64,000 bases of DNA from CAVPLM01 sp963713545 (GTDB lineage Bacteria; Actinomycetota; Thermoleophilia; RBG-16-64-13). The stretch covers positions 62,001 to 126,000 of the forward strand of contig CAVQME010000010.1 of assembly GCA_963713545.1 (NCBI GenBank). Reading direction: 5' to 3'. Position numbers and translations under genes: made by a program. Positions 32,505-42,112 of this stretch are shown here, one piece after another; position 1 is the stretch's first letter; the number at the start of each line of letters is the position of its first letter. The notes under the pieces were generated by a model. The model was not told the origin of the DNA. It ran no database searches and saw only the letters and a list, made by a program, of their open reading frames with translations.

Positions 32505-33778
32505 GGCTGCCTCCTTCCGCCGATCTGGTCGGGCGTCGCGATGTATCCAGCCACTGCGCTGGCCGCGGCCACGTAGGGGCCGGCCAGGTAGACCTCGGAG
32601 CCCGGATGGCCCATCCGGCCCACAAAGTTGCGGTTGGTGGTCGACACCGCCCTTTCGCCTTCGGCCAGCACGCCCATGTGCCCGCCCAGGCAGGGCCCGC
32701 AGGTGGGCGCCGATACAGCCGCCTCTGCCTCGAGGAACACGTCGAACAGGCCCTCGTCGTTGGCCTGTCTCCAGATGGCCTGCGTCGCCGGGATGACGAT
32801 GCAGCGCACGTCCCTGTTGACCTTGCGCCCGCGCAGGATCTCCGCCGCCTGGCGCAGGTCCTCGATGCGGCCATTGGTGCAGCTCCCGATGACCACTTGG
32901 TCGATCTTGATGTCGTTCAGTTCCTCGGCCGGCTGCGTGTTGGACGGCAGGTGCGGCTTCGCCACCATGAGAGGGATATCGTCCGCTTTCCATGCGTAGG
33001 CCTTCTCGTACCAGGCGTCCGGGTCGGAATGGTAGTAGCGCGGAGTCCGGTGGAACCGCCCCTCCACGTAGGCTTTGGTCACCTCGTCGGGGGCGATGAT
33101 GCCGCTCTTGCCCCCGGCCTCGATAGCCATGTTGCAGATGGTGAAGCGGGAGTCCATCGAGAGAGCGGTGATGGCGGGTCCCGCGAACTCCATGGCCTTG
33201 TACAGGGCTCCGTCCACGCCTATCTGGCCGATGGTGAAAAGGACGATGTCCTTCCCCGTCACGAAGCGGCCCAGAGTCCCGTCGAACGCGAACAGGTGGG
33301 TCTCAGGCACGCGGAACCAGGCCTCGCCGGTAGCCATGGCGCCGGCTAGGTCTGTGGAGCCCACTCCGGTAGCGAAAGCCCCCAGAGCGCCGTAGGTGCA
33401 GGTGTGCGAGTCTGCACCCAGCACGACGTCGCCCGGTCCGACGAGACCTTGCTCCGGAAGGAAAGCGTGCTCCACGCCCACCCGGCCCACATCGTACCAA
33501 TGGACGAGCCCGTGCTTCTTGGCGAACTCGCGCATCTGCTTGACCAGCCCGGCAGATTTGATGTCTTTGTTCGGGGTGAAGTGATCGGGGATGAGGACGA
33601 TCTTCTCCGGGTCGAAGACGTGGTCGAAACCGGCCTTTTCAAACTCGTCGATGGCCACTCCGGAGGTGACGTCGTTGCCCAGACAAAGATCGAGCTTCGC
33701 CATGATGAGATCGCCCGGAGCGACCGCTTCCTTGCCGGCTGCCCGGGCCAGGATCTTCTCGGTCATGGTCATAGCCAT
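32501..33778 (-). CDS. leuC: 3-Isopropylmalate dehydratase large subunit
   Basis: Aconitase-type [4Fe-4S] hydro-lyase, 425 residues, of the shorter LeuC/homoaconitase-like class. Fe-S ligands: Cys in VIGSCTNGRIEDL and the pair in APTCGPCLGGHMG. Also seen: DHFTPNKDIKSAG, GADSHTCTYGALG. The ATG at 33778 begins MAMTMTEKILA; the open frame above it lacks homology. First gene of leuCDB. Confidence 0.93.
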   Translation of the reverse strand: MAMTMTEKILARAAGKEAVAPGDLIMAKLDLCLGNDVTSGVAIDEFEKAGFDHVFDPEKIVLIPDHFTPNKDIKSAGLVKQMREFAKKHGLVHWYDVGRVGVEHAFLPEQGLVGPGDVVLGADSHTCTYGALGAFATGVGSTDLAGAMATGEAWFRVPETHLFAFDGTLGRFVTGKDIVLFTIGQIGVDGALYKAMEFAGPAITALSMDSRFTICNMAIEAGGKSGIIAPDEVTKAYVEGRFHRTPRYYHSDPDAWYEKAYAWKADDIPLMVAKPHLPSNTQPAEELNDIKIDQVVIGSCTNGRIEDLRQAAEILRGRKVNRDVRCIVIPATQAIWRQANDEGLFDVFLEAEAAVSAPTCGPCLGGHMGVLAEGERAVSTTNRNFVGRMGHPGSEVYLAGPYVAAASAVAGYIATPDQIGGRRQP

Positions 33779-33858
33779 GCCATCTACCCCCAGTCCTTGA
33801 GGCTTGGTGCGATGTGGGTGACTGCGTCGCCGCCTGTAGGGGCGCCGACGGACCAGAC

Positions 33859-33888
33859 ATTCTAGCCCTAGCGCGCTGGATTCCGCAA
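33859..33888 (-). promoter_or_regulatory. Candidate leuCDB promoter
   Basis: Reverse strand TTGCGG (33888-33883), 18-base spacer, TAGAAT (33864-33859), giving a leader of about 75 bases before the leuC ATG. No T-box or leader peptide is evident in that leader. Confidence 0.45.
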
Positions 33889-34009
33889 CCGCGGGCGCCG
33901 CCGGAGCCCCGCGGCGACACGCGCGCCCGCCCGGCACCACCCGGCACCCCGGACAGGCCCGGTTGCCCTCCGGCCCCGGGCACTCCTAACGCATGTTACC
34001 CTTCCCGCC

Positions 34010-34696
34010 ATGAGGAAGCGGACTCGCAGGGCGCGGATCGTGATCTGGTCGGTAGTCGGCTTCGCCGCACTCATCGTGTTAGCCGGGCTGGTGGTGCTGA
34101 TGACGAATCTGATCATCGTCCAGTCGGCAGAGGACTACATCGCTCAGAGTCCGCAAGAAGCGCCCCGCGCTCAGGTCGCGATCGTCCTGGGGGCAAAGGT
34201 CTACCCGAGTGGCATCCCCGCCCCCATGCTGAAAGACCGGCTGGACACCGGAATCGCCCTCTACAAGCTGGGCAAGGTCGACAAGCTCCTGCTGTCCGGC
34301 GATCACGGCCAGAAGACCTACGACGAGGTCAATGCGATGCTCGACTATGTCGTCGCCCGGGGCGTGCCGGACGAAGACGTATTCACCGACCATGCCGGCT
34401 TCAGTACCTACGACACCATGTACCGGGCCCGGGATGTGTTCGCGGTGAAGGACGCGGTCATCGTCACCCAGGGGTTCCATCTGGCGCGGGCGGTCTACAC
34501 GGCCCGAGCGCTCGGCTTGGGGGCTACCGGCGTTGCGGCCGATGTCCAGCCCTACGCGAACGAGCGCCGTTTCGCCATGCGCGATTGGTTGGCCCGGGTG
34601 AAGGCCTTCGTGCAACTGCACGTGACCAAGCCTCTGCCCCGCTATCTAGGTCCGGTCATCCCCATCGACGGCAATGGCCGGGCCACGCGCGGGTAA
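34010..34696 (+). CDS. SanA/YdcF-like DUF218 membrane protein
   Basis: 228 residues. One N-terminal membrane helix (about 10-35), then a DUF218 domain outside the membrane: AQVAIVLGAKVYPSGIPAP, KVDKLLLSGDHGQKTYDEV, STYDTMYRARDVF, and VTQGFHLARAVYTARALGL. The family is linked to cell-envelope integrity (SanA, vancomycin sensitivity) without a firm biochemical role. Divergent from leuC, not in an operon. Confidence 0.85.
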   Translation: MRKRTRRARIVIWSVVGFAALIVLAGLVVLMTNLIIVQSAEDYIAQSPQEAPRAQVAIVLGAKVYPSGIPAPMLKDRLDTGIALYKLGKVDKLLLSGDHGQKTYDEVNAMLDYVVARGVPDEDVFTDHAGFSTYDTMYRARDVFAVKDAVIVTQGFHLARAVYTARALGLGATGVAADVQPYANERRFAMRDWLARVKAFVQLHVTKPLPRYLGPVIPIDGNGRATRG

Positions 34697-35020
34697 AGGA
34701 CTACCGCACCCCGCTGCCAGAGTGGCAGCGCCGCTCGCCCGGAGTCCGATCTACGGGAGTCCTCCGTAGCGATCCCGATCTACCAAAGCCCCACTGTCAA
34801 GGTGATCGAGGCCGCCATCTTCTGGACGTCCGCGTCCACATCCGGGTGGCGCGAGATGACGCGCCTCACACTCAGTTCGCCAAAGCCACCTCAATGGACG
34901 AGGCCAGGCGGACAACCCCCTCCCCTTCCCCCCCGGGGCTAGACACGCCGTCCAAGGGTCCTTGGCGCGCCGATGCTCATGCGCAGCTGTCCCCGCGACC
35001 CAGGAATCCGAGGACGAACG
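34697..35020. other. Gene-free stretch
   Basis: About 320 bases between the DUF218 gene and the terminator of the first adhesin. Short frames exist, but none shows a recognisable protein or a ribosome-binding site. Nothing else is seen. Confidence 0.4.
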
Positions 35021-35060
35021 AACGGGGGGCGGCACCGGGTACCGGTGCCGCCCCCCCGTT
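35021..35060 (-). terminator. Terminator hairpin of adhesin 1
   Basis: A near-perfect stem (AACGGGGGGCGGCACCGG against CCGGTGCCGCCCCCC plus GTT) with a very small loop, 35 bases after the adhesin stop codon. A related GGGGGGCGGC hairpin lies at the same relative place after the second adhesin. Confidence 0.65.
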
Positions 35061-35094
35061 GAGGCTGACTGGTGCTGTCTTGGCTACCTGACTC

Positions 35095-38000
35095 TCATGG
35101 TGTCACCGTGAAGGACCCCGGGCTGGTGGCCCAGCTCATGAAGGCGCCGGTGCCGACCACCGGGCGGTAGGAGATGATGACCTGGTTTCCGGAGCCGGCC
35201 GGGACGCTCGAGAGGGGCAGACTGGTGGAGTAGGGGGTGCCCGCGGAGCCGGTGGCCGGGACGAGGGTGGTCACATACCAGCCGCCCGCGCCGGAGCGTA
35301 CCCACAGGCCGAACTCACCGCCGGAGAGTGTCTGGTTGGTGGTCCAGCTGGCAAGGACGGACTGCGCCGAGGTGTAGCTAGCGATGCCGGAGGGTTGGGT
35401 GATGGTGACGGTAGGAGCAGTGGCGTCCACCGAGAACACCCCGGGGCTGGTCGCCCAACTCGACCACAGGCTGGTGTTGGCTATGGGCTCATAAGCCACG
35501 ATCACCTGGTAGCCTAAGCCCGGGGCTACCCCGGAGAGACTGACGGTGGCCGAGTAGCTCCCGGCCCCGGTGGCCGCTACCAGGGGGGCCTTCCAGTACC
35601 AGGTGTTACCGGGAGAGCGGACCCACACCGCGAACTGACCGGTGGTAAGAGAGGGGCTGGCCGTCCAGGTGGCGGTGAAGGACTGGGCCGAGGTGTAGCT
35701 AGCTTGGCCGGTCGGTTGGGTGATGTCAACCACCGGAGTGACGACGTCGCCCACCTCGAACACAAAGCCGTAGCTGGTGGCCCAACTCACGAAGGTGCCG
35801 CTACCTACCGTGGGGCGGTAGCCCACGATCACCTGGTAGTAGCCGGCCGGTACTCCGGTCAGATCGACCGTGGCCGAGTAGGTAAGGAGGTCGTCACCGG
35901 CGCCTGTGGGAGCCAACTGGCCCACATACCAGCTACCCCCGGCCGAGCGGGCCCAGATGCCAAACTGGCCGACGTCCAGATCGATATCGGCGCTCCAGCT
36001 GGCGGTGAAGGACTGGGCCGAGGTGTAGCTGCCGAGGCCGGTGGGAGAGGTGAAGGTAAGGACGGGAGTGGGAGTGCCATCGGCCACGTCGGTGACGGTG
36101 ACACTGATGGCCTGGGTGTCGGTGAGCGAGCCGTCGCTCACCTGGACGATGACGTCATAGACGTTGTTGGCCCCCACGTCGGTGGGAGTCTCGTAGTCCG
36201 GGGCGCTTAGGAAGGTGAGCACGCCCGTGGCCGGGACGATGGCGAACTTGGCCTGGTCCGCCCCGCCGCTCAGGCTGTAGGTGAGGGTGTCACCGGCATT
36301 GGCGTCGGTGGCGTTGACGTCGGTGACGGCGGTCTGGTTCTCAGGCGCGTTCACCGAAGCTGTGGCCCCGCCCCCGTTGCTGGTGATGACCGGGGCGACG
36401 TTCCCGCCCTCGGCCACGTCGGTGACGGTGACACTGATGGTCTGGGTGTCGGTGAGCGAGCCGTCGCTCACCTGGACAATGACGTCATAGACGTTGTTAG
36501 CGCCCACATCGGTGGGGTTCTCGTAGTCCGGAGCGGTTATGAAGTCGAGGAACCCGGTAGAGGCACCGATGGTGAACTTGGCCTGATCGGCCCCGCCCAC
36601 GAGGCTGTAGGTGAAGCTGGGACTATCAGCGTCCTCGGAGTTCACGTCGGTCACGGTAATGGTGTTCTCGGGCACGCTCACCGAAGCCGTGGCCCCGCCG
36701 CCGTTGCTCACGATCTGGGGGGCGACGTCGTTCACGTTGGTGACGGTGACACTGATGGCCTGGGTGTCGGCGAGAGCGCCGTCGCTCACCTGCACCGTCA
36801 CCTCATAGACGTTGTTGGCGCCCACATCGGTGGGAGCCTCCCGGTCCGGGGCCGTGACGAAGGTGAGCACGCCGGTGCTCGAGTTGATGGAGAACTTGGC
36901 CTGATCGGCCCCGCCGCTCAGGCTGTAGGTGAGCGTGTCACCGGCATTGGCGTCGGTGGCGTTGACGTCGGTCACCGCCGTCTGGTTCTCGGCCGCGTTA
37001 ACAGCCGCCGTGGCCCCGCCCCCGTTGCTGGTGATCTCGGGGGCGACGTTCCCGCCCTCGGCCACGTCGGTCACGGTGACGGCGATGGCCTGGGTATCGG
37101 TGAGCGAGCCGTCGCTCACCTGCACGGTGACGTCATAGACGTTGTTGGCTCCAGCGTCGGTGGGGGTCTCGAAGTCGGGGGCGCTCAGGAAGGTAAGCAC
37201 GCCGGTGGTCGCGTTGATGGAGAACTTGGCCTGATCGGCCCCGCCGGAGATGCTGTAGGTGAGGGTGTCACCGTTGGCGTCGGTGGCGTTGACGTCGGTG
37301 ACCGCCGTCTGGTTCTCCGCCGCGTTGACAGAAGCGGTGGCCCCGGCCCCGTCGCTGGTGATAACCGGGGCGACGGGAGTGGAAGTCGCCGGCTTGAGGG
37401 CCACCCCGATGGCCATCCAGTAGCCGTTTTCAGTGCCCGTCCAGGTCATGGGCACGCTGGTGGCGGCAGCGGTCTTGGTGCTGGCACCGCCGCGTACATA
37501 GGCCGAGGTCTCCTTGACATTCCACAGCGGGGTCTGAGTCGCGTCCGGGTCCCAGTTATTTCCGGTCTGTCCGCCCTTGAAGACGGTGTCGAACACCAGA
37601 TCGCCGACGGCCGCCGCCACGTTTATGGTGCCAGTGGCGCCGCCGCCGCTGCTGGGCGTGCCGCCGCTGCCGTTGGCCACGGGCCCGAAGGCGGTAGCCG
37701 CGCTCGTGCTGTTGACTCCGGTGAAGGTAGAGACCCCGACCACGATGCCGCCGTCTACGCTGTTATCCCAGGTGCCGCCGCCCGCGTTCTGGAAAGTGAC
37801 GGTTACCGTTCCCGCGCCACTCGTTGGGTTTAGCAGGTAGTAGAGGGCGACGTAGCGGTAGGACGGGTTCGATCCATTGTCGGGTGCCTGCTTGGTTTGC
37901 AGCAGGGTGAGCGGCGTGCCACCCAGAGTGACCGAGGCTATGGTCTCGTTCTCGCTGGCGGCGGTGCCGCAGTTCCAGGCCACGCCCACCAGCATCAGGT

Positions 38001-38214
38001 TGGCGGTTGCCCCAGTCGTGTGGCTGACGGTGACGCTGGCGCCCGTACCGACGTTGGTGGTGGCTGCTCCATCGGGAGCGACGGCCGCAAAGGCGACCGA
38101 CGACATCGCCAGGAATAGTGCTACGACCAGAATGACCAGGACGGCCCCGTAGATCGTCTTCCTGTGACCCGGCCTCTTTGCTCCTATCTGCTGCTCGATC
38201 TCGCTGACACTCAT
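35095..38214 (-). CDS. Secreted cadherin-like repeat adhesin (adhesin 1)
   Basis: 1039 residues from the ATG at 38214 (AAGGAG upstream). It has a cytoplasmic Arg/Lys N-tail and a hydrophobic signal or anchor segment (about 20-43, ending SSVAFA). Next is a Thr/Gly-rich beta domain (about 44-285). Then come four cadherin-like repeats of about 105 residues, each with ENQTAVTDVNATDAN-type openings, GGADQAKF and NNVYDV.VQVSDG.L.DTQ; their Asp/Asn-rich loops should bind Ca. The last 300 residues are three modules with SYTSAQSFTASW and W.TS.G.F. No LPXTG motif is seen. It is probably exported to the cell surface and lies downstream of a PilZ gene. The part 35.1-37.05 kb is repeated at 60.6-62.6 kb. 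Confidence 0.85.
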   Translation of the reverse strand: MSVSEIEQQIGAKRPGHRKTIYGAVLVILVVALFLAMSSVAFAAVAPDGAATTNVGTGASVTVSHTTGATANLMLVGVAWNCGTAASENETIASVTLGGTPLTLLQTKQAPDNGSNPSYRYVALYYLLNPTSGAGTVTVTFQNAGGGTWDNSVDGGIVVGVSTFTGVNSTSAATAFGPVANGSGGTPSSGGGATGTINVAAAVGDLVFDTVFKGGQTGNNWDPDATQTPLWNVKETSAYVRGGASTKTAAATSVPMTWTGTENGYWMAIGVALKPATSTPVAPVITSDGAGATASVNAAENQTAVTDVNATDANGDTLTYSISGGADQAKFSINATTGVLTFLSAPDFETPTDAGANNVYDVTVQVSDGSLTDTQAIAVTVTDVAEGGNVAPEITSNGGGATAAVNAAENQTAVTDVNATDANAGDTLTYSLSGGADQAKFSINSSTGVLTFVTAPDREAPTDVGANNVYEVTVQVSDGALADTQAISVTVTNVNDVAPQIVSNGGGATASVSVPENTITVTDVNSEDADSPSFTYSLVGGADQAKFTIGASTGFLDFITAPDYENPTDVGANNVYDVIVQVSDGSLTDTQTISVTVTDVAEGGNVAPVITSNGGGATASVNAPENQTAVTDVNATDANAGDTLTYSLSGGADQAKFAIVPATGVLTFLSAPDYETPTDVGANNVYDVIVQVSDGSLTDTQAISVTVTDVADGTPTPVLTFTSPTGLGSYTSAQSFTASWSADIDLDVGQFGIWARSAGGSWYVGQLAPTGAGDDLLTYSATVDLTGVPAGYYQVIVGYRPTVGSGTFVSWATSYGFVFEVGDVVTPVVDITQPTGQASYTSAQSFTATWTASPSLTTGQFAVWVRSPGNTWYWKAPLVAATGAGSYSATVSLSGVAPGLGYQVIVAYEPIANTSLWSSWATSPGVFSVDATAPTVTITQPSGIASYTSAQSVLASWTTNQTLSGGEFGLWVRSGAGGWYVTTLVPATGSAGTPYSTSLPLSSVPAGSGNQVIISYRPVVGTGAFMSWATSPGSFTVTP
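35100..37045 (-). repeat. Long direct repeat, copy A (adhesin C-terminal half)
   Basis: About 1.9 kb that matches 60630-62585 in the same orientation over the three C-terminal modules and most of the cadherin repeats. Long stretches are identical, for example around 35160-35290 against 60690-60820. Boundaries are approximate. Confidence 0.8.
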
Positions 38215-38346
38215 TGCTGTCTCCTTCCGCTCGCGGTGCATTCTCTTGCCCTTGTTGCCCATCCTCATGTCCACCCCGTAGCGCAGGACTTCACCCTCCC
38301 GTCCACGGTCTTCACCTCCCGAAGACCCACCTGCTCTGCTGGCTCT

Positions 38347-38673
38347 CTATGAAGCCAGCGCCAGATGCCTACTGCCTTCATCGAGAGCGACGCCCACACC
38401 GGTGGCCGCCCCGGGGGCCTCCTCCACCCGCACCACCCTTCCCTGCAGTACGAGCAGTAGGGAACAGAGCCTCTCCGGACGGTCGGGATCGGGGATGCTC
38501 ATGGTTAGCTCGAGATGATCACCCACAGCCAGTGAGTGCTCAGTGATGAAATAGAGTCCTGACACGGAGATGTCCCGGGTCATCCCGGGACCCCTGTCGG
38601 TCTCTACAGGCAAAGAGACGAGGAACCTCTCCGCCGACCGGCGTTCAGGATGGGGGCAGTTATGTCGCGCCAT
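38347..38673 (-). CDS. PilZ-domain protein
   Basis: 108 residues. It carries both c-di-GMP-binding signatures of PilZ: the Arg motif in PERRSAERF and DISVSGLYF (D-x-S-x-x-G). It is a single domain with no output module. It lies 132 bases upstream of adhesin 1 on the same strand, so it may share its transcript and link c-di-GMP to surface attachment or to the glycan locus (inference). No strong ribosome-binding site is seen, so the start is moderately sure. Confidence 0.8.
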   Translation of the reverse strand: MARHNCPHPERRSAERFLVSLPVETDRGPGMTRDISVSGLYFITEHSLAVGDHLELTMSIPDPDRPERLCSLLLVLQGRVVRVEEAPGAATGVGVALDEGSRHLALAS

Positions 38674-38796
38674 ACGAACAGTCTATCCGGGCGCGCGAGG
38701 CTCCACAACTATGCTCAGGATAGAAGAACCTCTACCTCTGGGATAGAAAAGAACCCGGCAGATACAGCGAGCAAACCGGCAAATCGGATGCGCCGG

Positions 38797-39435
38797 CTAT
38801 ACCAGACCGTTCTCGTGGACGAACCTGGTCAGATCCGCCCTCCCTCGGACGCCCAGCTTCCCGTAGGCCTTGTGCAGATGGGACTTCACCGTGCCCTCAG
38901 TGAGTGAAAGCTTTTTGGCAATTTCGCTATTGGTATCACCCTGAGCGCAGAGTCTCACCACCTGCAACTCCCTTGCGCTCAGTTTGCCAGCCACCCGCTG
39001 CGCTCCGGCTTCCCGTCGCAGCAGGTGCTCCATAGCCCGGCTGAAGGAACGCCTCTCCAACCAAACGTCACCAGCCACGACCTTTTGCACGCACTGAAGC
39101 ACCAGACTAGGGGCCATGTCCTTGAGGACGATCCCCGCTGCGCCCAGGCGCAGGCACTCTAAGGCCTCATGCTCGTCTAGCGTACTGGTCAGTATCACCA
39201 CCCGGCTGGGAAGACCCTCTTCCCTGAGGACCCGGGCGACCGCGATACCATCCATCCCCGGCATGTGGAGGTTGAGGATGATGACCTCCGGTCGGAAGCG
39301 CCTGACCGCAGCCAACGCCTCCTCACCGTTCGAGCAACGGGCCTGGACCTCAAAGCCCTCCTTACCAGCGAACAGACACTCCAGACCGTCGAGAATGAGG
39401 GGGTGATCATCTGCCAGCACTATCCCGATGCTCAT
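38797..39435 (-). CDS. NarL/FixJ-type response regulator with Asn at the phosphoacceptor position
   Basis: 212 residues from the ATG at 39435. Receiver domain: IGIVLADDHPLILDGLE acidic pocket, then EVIILNLHMPGMDG where the phosphorylated Asp of the family is Asn (codon AAC), with Thr (LTSTLD) and Lys (IVLKDM) retained. LuxR-type helix-turn-helix at 145-212: LSARELQVVRLCAQGDTNSE, KSHLHKAYGKLGV. No histidine kinase is nearby. The replacement suggests phosphorylation-independent or constitutive control. It sits between the PilZ-adhesin genes and the start of the glycan locus and could regulate either. Confidence 0.88.
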   Translation of the reverse strand: MSIGIVLADDHPLILDGLECLFAGKEGFEVQARCSNGEEALAAVRRFRPEVIILNLHMPGMDGIAVARVLREEGLPSRVVILTSTLDEHEALECLRLGAAGIVLKDMAPSLVLQCVQKVVAGDVWLERRSFSRAMEHLLRREAGAQRVAGKLSARELQVVRLCAQGDTNSEIAKKLSLTEGTVKSHLHKAYGKLGVRGRADLTRFVHENGLV

Positions 39436-39655
39436 GAAGTCATCTCCGTGCACACTGCAACGACCTCGCTGCGCCCAAAGCCAGCGCGGACCGCAGAGGA
39501 AAGACCGGCGTGTTTGGACAAGCCTACAGATAATATCAGGCATCGTCATTGATACGGGACTCACCGGAACCTAGGCGCCTCCTCGGCCGCTCGCTACGCG
39601 CCCCGTGTTACGATGCCCCGTGGCCCGAATCGAGCTTCGTCAGGAAAGCGCCTTG

Positions 39656-40642
39656 ATGCCACCACGGTCACCGCGGGTAACCGTCGTTATTCCCAACTGG
39701 AACGGGCTGGCTCACCTGCCCGAGTGCTTGGGGGCACTCGCGGTGCAGTCCATCTCGGACCACGAGATCGTTCTGGTAGACAACGCCTCAAGCGACGGCA
39801 GCGTCGTATGGGTGCAAGAGCATCACCCCACGGTGCGCATAATTCAACTCCCCGACAATGGTGGGTTCTCAAGAGCGGTCAACGCGGGAATCCTCAGCTC
39901 CCAGAGCGAGTACGTGGCTTTGCTCAACAACGACACGGTGGCAGAGGTGGGCTGGCTCGGAACACTCGTGGCCGCACTTGACACCCACCGGGCGTACGAT
40001 CTCGCAGCGTCGCGGATGATTCTCTACAACACACCCGAGCGCCTGAACGCAGCCGGCGATGTCTACATGTTGGGGCGAATGGCGGGTAAGAACCGCGGCT
40101 TCGGCAAACCGCTCTCGCGGTATGACACGATGGAGCGCGTGTTCGGTGCCTGCGCCGGAGCCGCGCTGTACAGGCGGTCACTCTTTGACGATGTGGGCCT
40201 GTTCGATGAGGTTTTCTTCCTCTTGAGTGAGGACACCGACTTCAATCTACGCTGCCTCATCGCTGGTAAACGCTGTCTTTACGTGCCCGCAGCGCGGGTC
40301 CTGCACAAGTTGAGAGCCTCCATCGACACCGAGCCGGTCTGGAAGGTGACACGCCTTGCGGCCCGCAACGAGGCCATGGTGGCCGCCAAGGACCTGCCCG
40401 CCGGGATTCTGCTCCTGATGCCCATTCTATGGCCGTACCGCCTCATCAGACAGACCATGCCGGTGAGACCTTCGAAGTGGCACCTGTGGCCGACGTTGAT
40501 ACAGCAGTCACCGGCAAGGTTCCGGGCAGAGGTGGAGGGCTTTCGCCTGGGGCTGGCAAGACGACCGGAGGTATGGCGGTTGAAGACGACTGGGACACCC
40601 CAGATCATCCGCTGGCTTCTCAAGGGATCCGGACCAGTGTAG
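39656..40642 (+). CDS. Family 2 glycosyltransferase (rhamnosyltransferase-like)
   Basis: About 328 residues from the ATG at 39656 with AGGAAA upstream (an in-frame start 51 bases earlier is less likely). GT-A fold: VTVVIPNWNGLAHLPECL, IVLVDNASSDGS, NGGFSRAVNAGI, the metal-binding region VALLNNDTVAE, and a C-terminal acceptor part with GACAGAALYRRSLFDDVGLFD and EDTDFNLR. This subgroup often transfers rhamnose or other sugars to lipid-linked glycans. First gene of the locus, 100 bases ahead of rmlA. No membrane helices. Confidence 0.85.
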   Translation: MPPRSPRVTVVIPNWNGLAHLPECLGALAVQSISDHEIVLVDNASSDGSVVWVQEHHPTVRIIQLPDNGGFSRAVNAGILSSQSEYVALLNNDTVAEVGWLGTLVAALDTHRAYDLAASRMILYNTPERLNAAGDVYMLGRMAGKNRGFGKPLSRYDTMERVFGACAGAALYRRSLFDDVGLFDEVFFLLSEDTDFNLRCLIAGKRCLYVPAARVLHKLRASIDTEPVWKVTRLAARNEAMVAAKDLPAGILLLMPILWPYRLIRQTMPVRPSKWHLWPTLIQQSPARFRAEVEGFRLGLARRPEVWRLKTTGTPQIIRWLLKGSGPV

Positions 40643-40741
40643 TGCTGAGTGCGTCGCCAACCGCTGGGGGAAACGTGGATGGCTCGCTACCTTGACTGCT
40701 GGTAGAGTATGAGCCGGTAGACGGGTCCACCGGAGGTCATC

Positions 40742-41645
40742 TTGAAGGGCATCATTCTCGCCGGAGGTTCCGGCACCAGGCTGTATCCGGCCACGCGCGT
40801 GGTGAGCAAGCAGCTTGCTCGCCGTCTACGACAAGCCCATGATCTACTATCCGCTGTCGACGCTCATGCTGGCGGGCATCCGGGAAATCCTCATCATCTC
40901 CACCCCTCACGATCTGCCCCGCTTCGAGCAACTGCTCGGCGACGGCTCCTGGCTGGGAGTATCGTTCTCCTACGCTGCGCAGCCCCGCCCCGAGGGGCTG
41001 GCCCAGGCCTTCATGATAGGAGCGGACTTCGCGGCCGGCGGCCCGGTCATGCCTCGTTCTGGGCGACAACATCTTCTACGGTCACGGCTTCGTGGAGTCG
41101 CTGCATGCCGCGGCCGCAAAGGAGCGAGGAGCCACTATCTTCGGCTACTGGGTCAGCGATCCCGAGCGCTACGGGGTGGTGGAGTTCGAACTGACGGGCA
41201 GGGCCATTTCCATCGAGGAGAAGCCGGCCCGGCCGAAGTCCGACTACGCCGTCCCCGGCCTGTACTTCTACGACGAGCGGGTCGCGAGATCGCCGCCGGC
41301 CTGCGGCCGTCGGCCCGGGGGGAGCTCGAGATCACCGACGTCAACCGCGCCTACTTGGAATGGGGTGAGCTGCACGTGGAGAGGATCGGGCGGGGCATCG
41401 CCTGGCTGGACACCGGCACCCACGAGTCGCTTCTGCAGGCGTCGGACTTCATCCAGACTATCGAGGAGCGCCAGGGGCTGAAGATCGCCTGCCTGGAGGA
41501 GATCGCCTACCGCAGGGGCTACATCACGGCGGACCAGCTTGAACAGATCGCGCTCGCCATGAAAGGCAACTCCTACGGCCGCTACTTGCTGCAGATCCTC
41601 GAGGAGGATGGGGATCCGAGGGTACGGCCCCCCGTTTCCATCTAG
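40742..41645 (+). pseudogene. rmlA: Glucose-1-phosphate thymidylyltransferase, frameshifted
   Basis: First enzyme of dTDP-rhamnose synthesis. From a TTG at 40742 with GGAGG upstream it reads MKGIILAGGSGTRLYPATRV. It then continues in other frames: LLAVYDKPMIYYPLSTLML; LGDNIFYGHGF; FGYWVSDPERYGVVEF; EITDVNRAYLEWGEL; SYGRYLLQIL. All RmlA motifs are present, but three single-base indels break the frame: extra base near 40815, extra A at 41049, and a missing base near 41285. Residues between the indels are well conserved with no internal stops. The damage is therefore either very recent or a sequence error; a functional gene is quite possible. Confidence 0.82.
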
Positions 41646-41656
41646 AGGGAGAAGGC

Positions 41657-42112
41657 ATGATCGAAGGAGTGAAGGTCAAGGATCTCAAGCCCATCCCTGA
41701 CGACCGGGGATGCTCATGGAGATCTGGCGGTCCGACGACCCTGATTTCCAGAAGTTCGGCCAGGCGTACATAACCTGGGTCTACCCAGGCGTGGTGAAGG
41801 CCTGGCACTACCACAAGAAGCAGACCGACAACTTCGTTTGCGTCTCGGGCATGGCCAAGGTGGCCCTGCACGACGCCCGCGAAGGCTCCCCTACCAAGGG
41901 AGAGACGAACGACTTCGTCATCGGCTGGCAGCGGCAGCGCCTGCTTGACCATCCCGCCCGGCGTCTACCACGGTTTCACCGCGGTCGGTATCGAGCCGGC
42001 GGGTATCCTCAACATTCCCACAGAACTCTACGACTACGAGGATCCGGACGAGTTCCGCCGCCCGTGGGACGATCCCGAGATCGGCTACGACTGGGGGGTG
42101 AAGAGCGGATGA
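41657..42112 (+). pseudogene. rmlC: dTDP-4-dehydrorhamnose 3,5-epimerase-like protein, frameshifted
   Basis: Cupin-fold epimerase step of dTDP-rhamnose synthesis, about 150 residues. ATG at 41657 behind GAGGGAGAAGG; it reads MIEGVKVKDLKPIPDDRG, MLMEIWRSDDPDFQKFGQAY, WHYHKKQTDNFVCVSGMAKV, then PPGVYHGFTAVG and ELYDYEDPDEFRRPWDDP. The His of WHYH and the Tyr/His of VYHGF fit the family. Two indels break the frame: a missing G near 41709 and an extra T near 41945. The stop overlaps the rmlB start (ATGA). As with its neighbours, the indels may be sequence errors. Confidence 0.78.

Noticed and set aside
33779..33860. T-box or leader-peptide attenuator before leuCDB
   Set aside because: No T-box core sequence, run of Leu codons or terminator/antiterminator pair could be found in the short leader.
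35100..37140. Regular arrays in the adhesin genes considered as CRISPR or satellite repeats
   Set aside because: The periodicity of about 320 bases follows cadherin-like protein repeats in a continuous reading frame; no short repeat-spacer structure.
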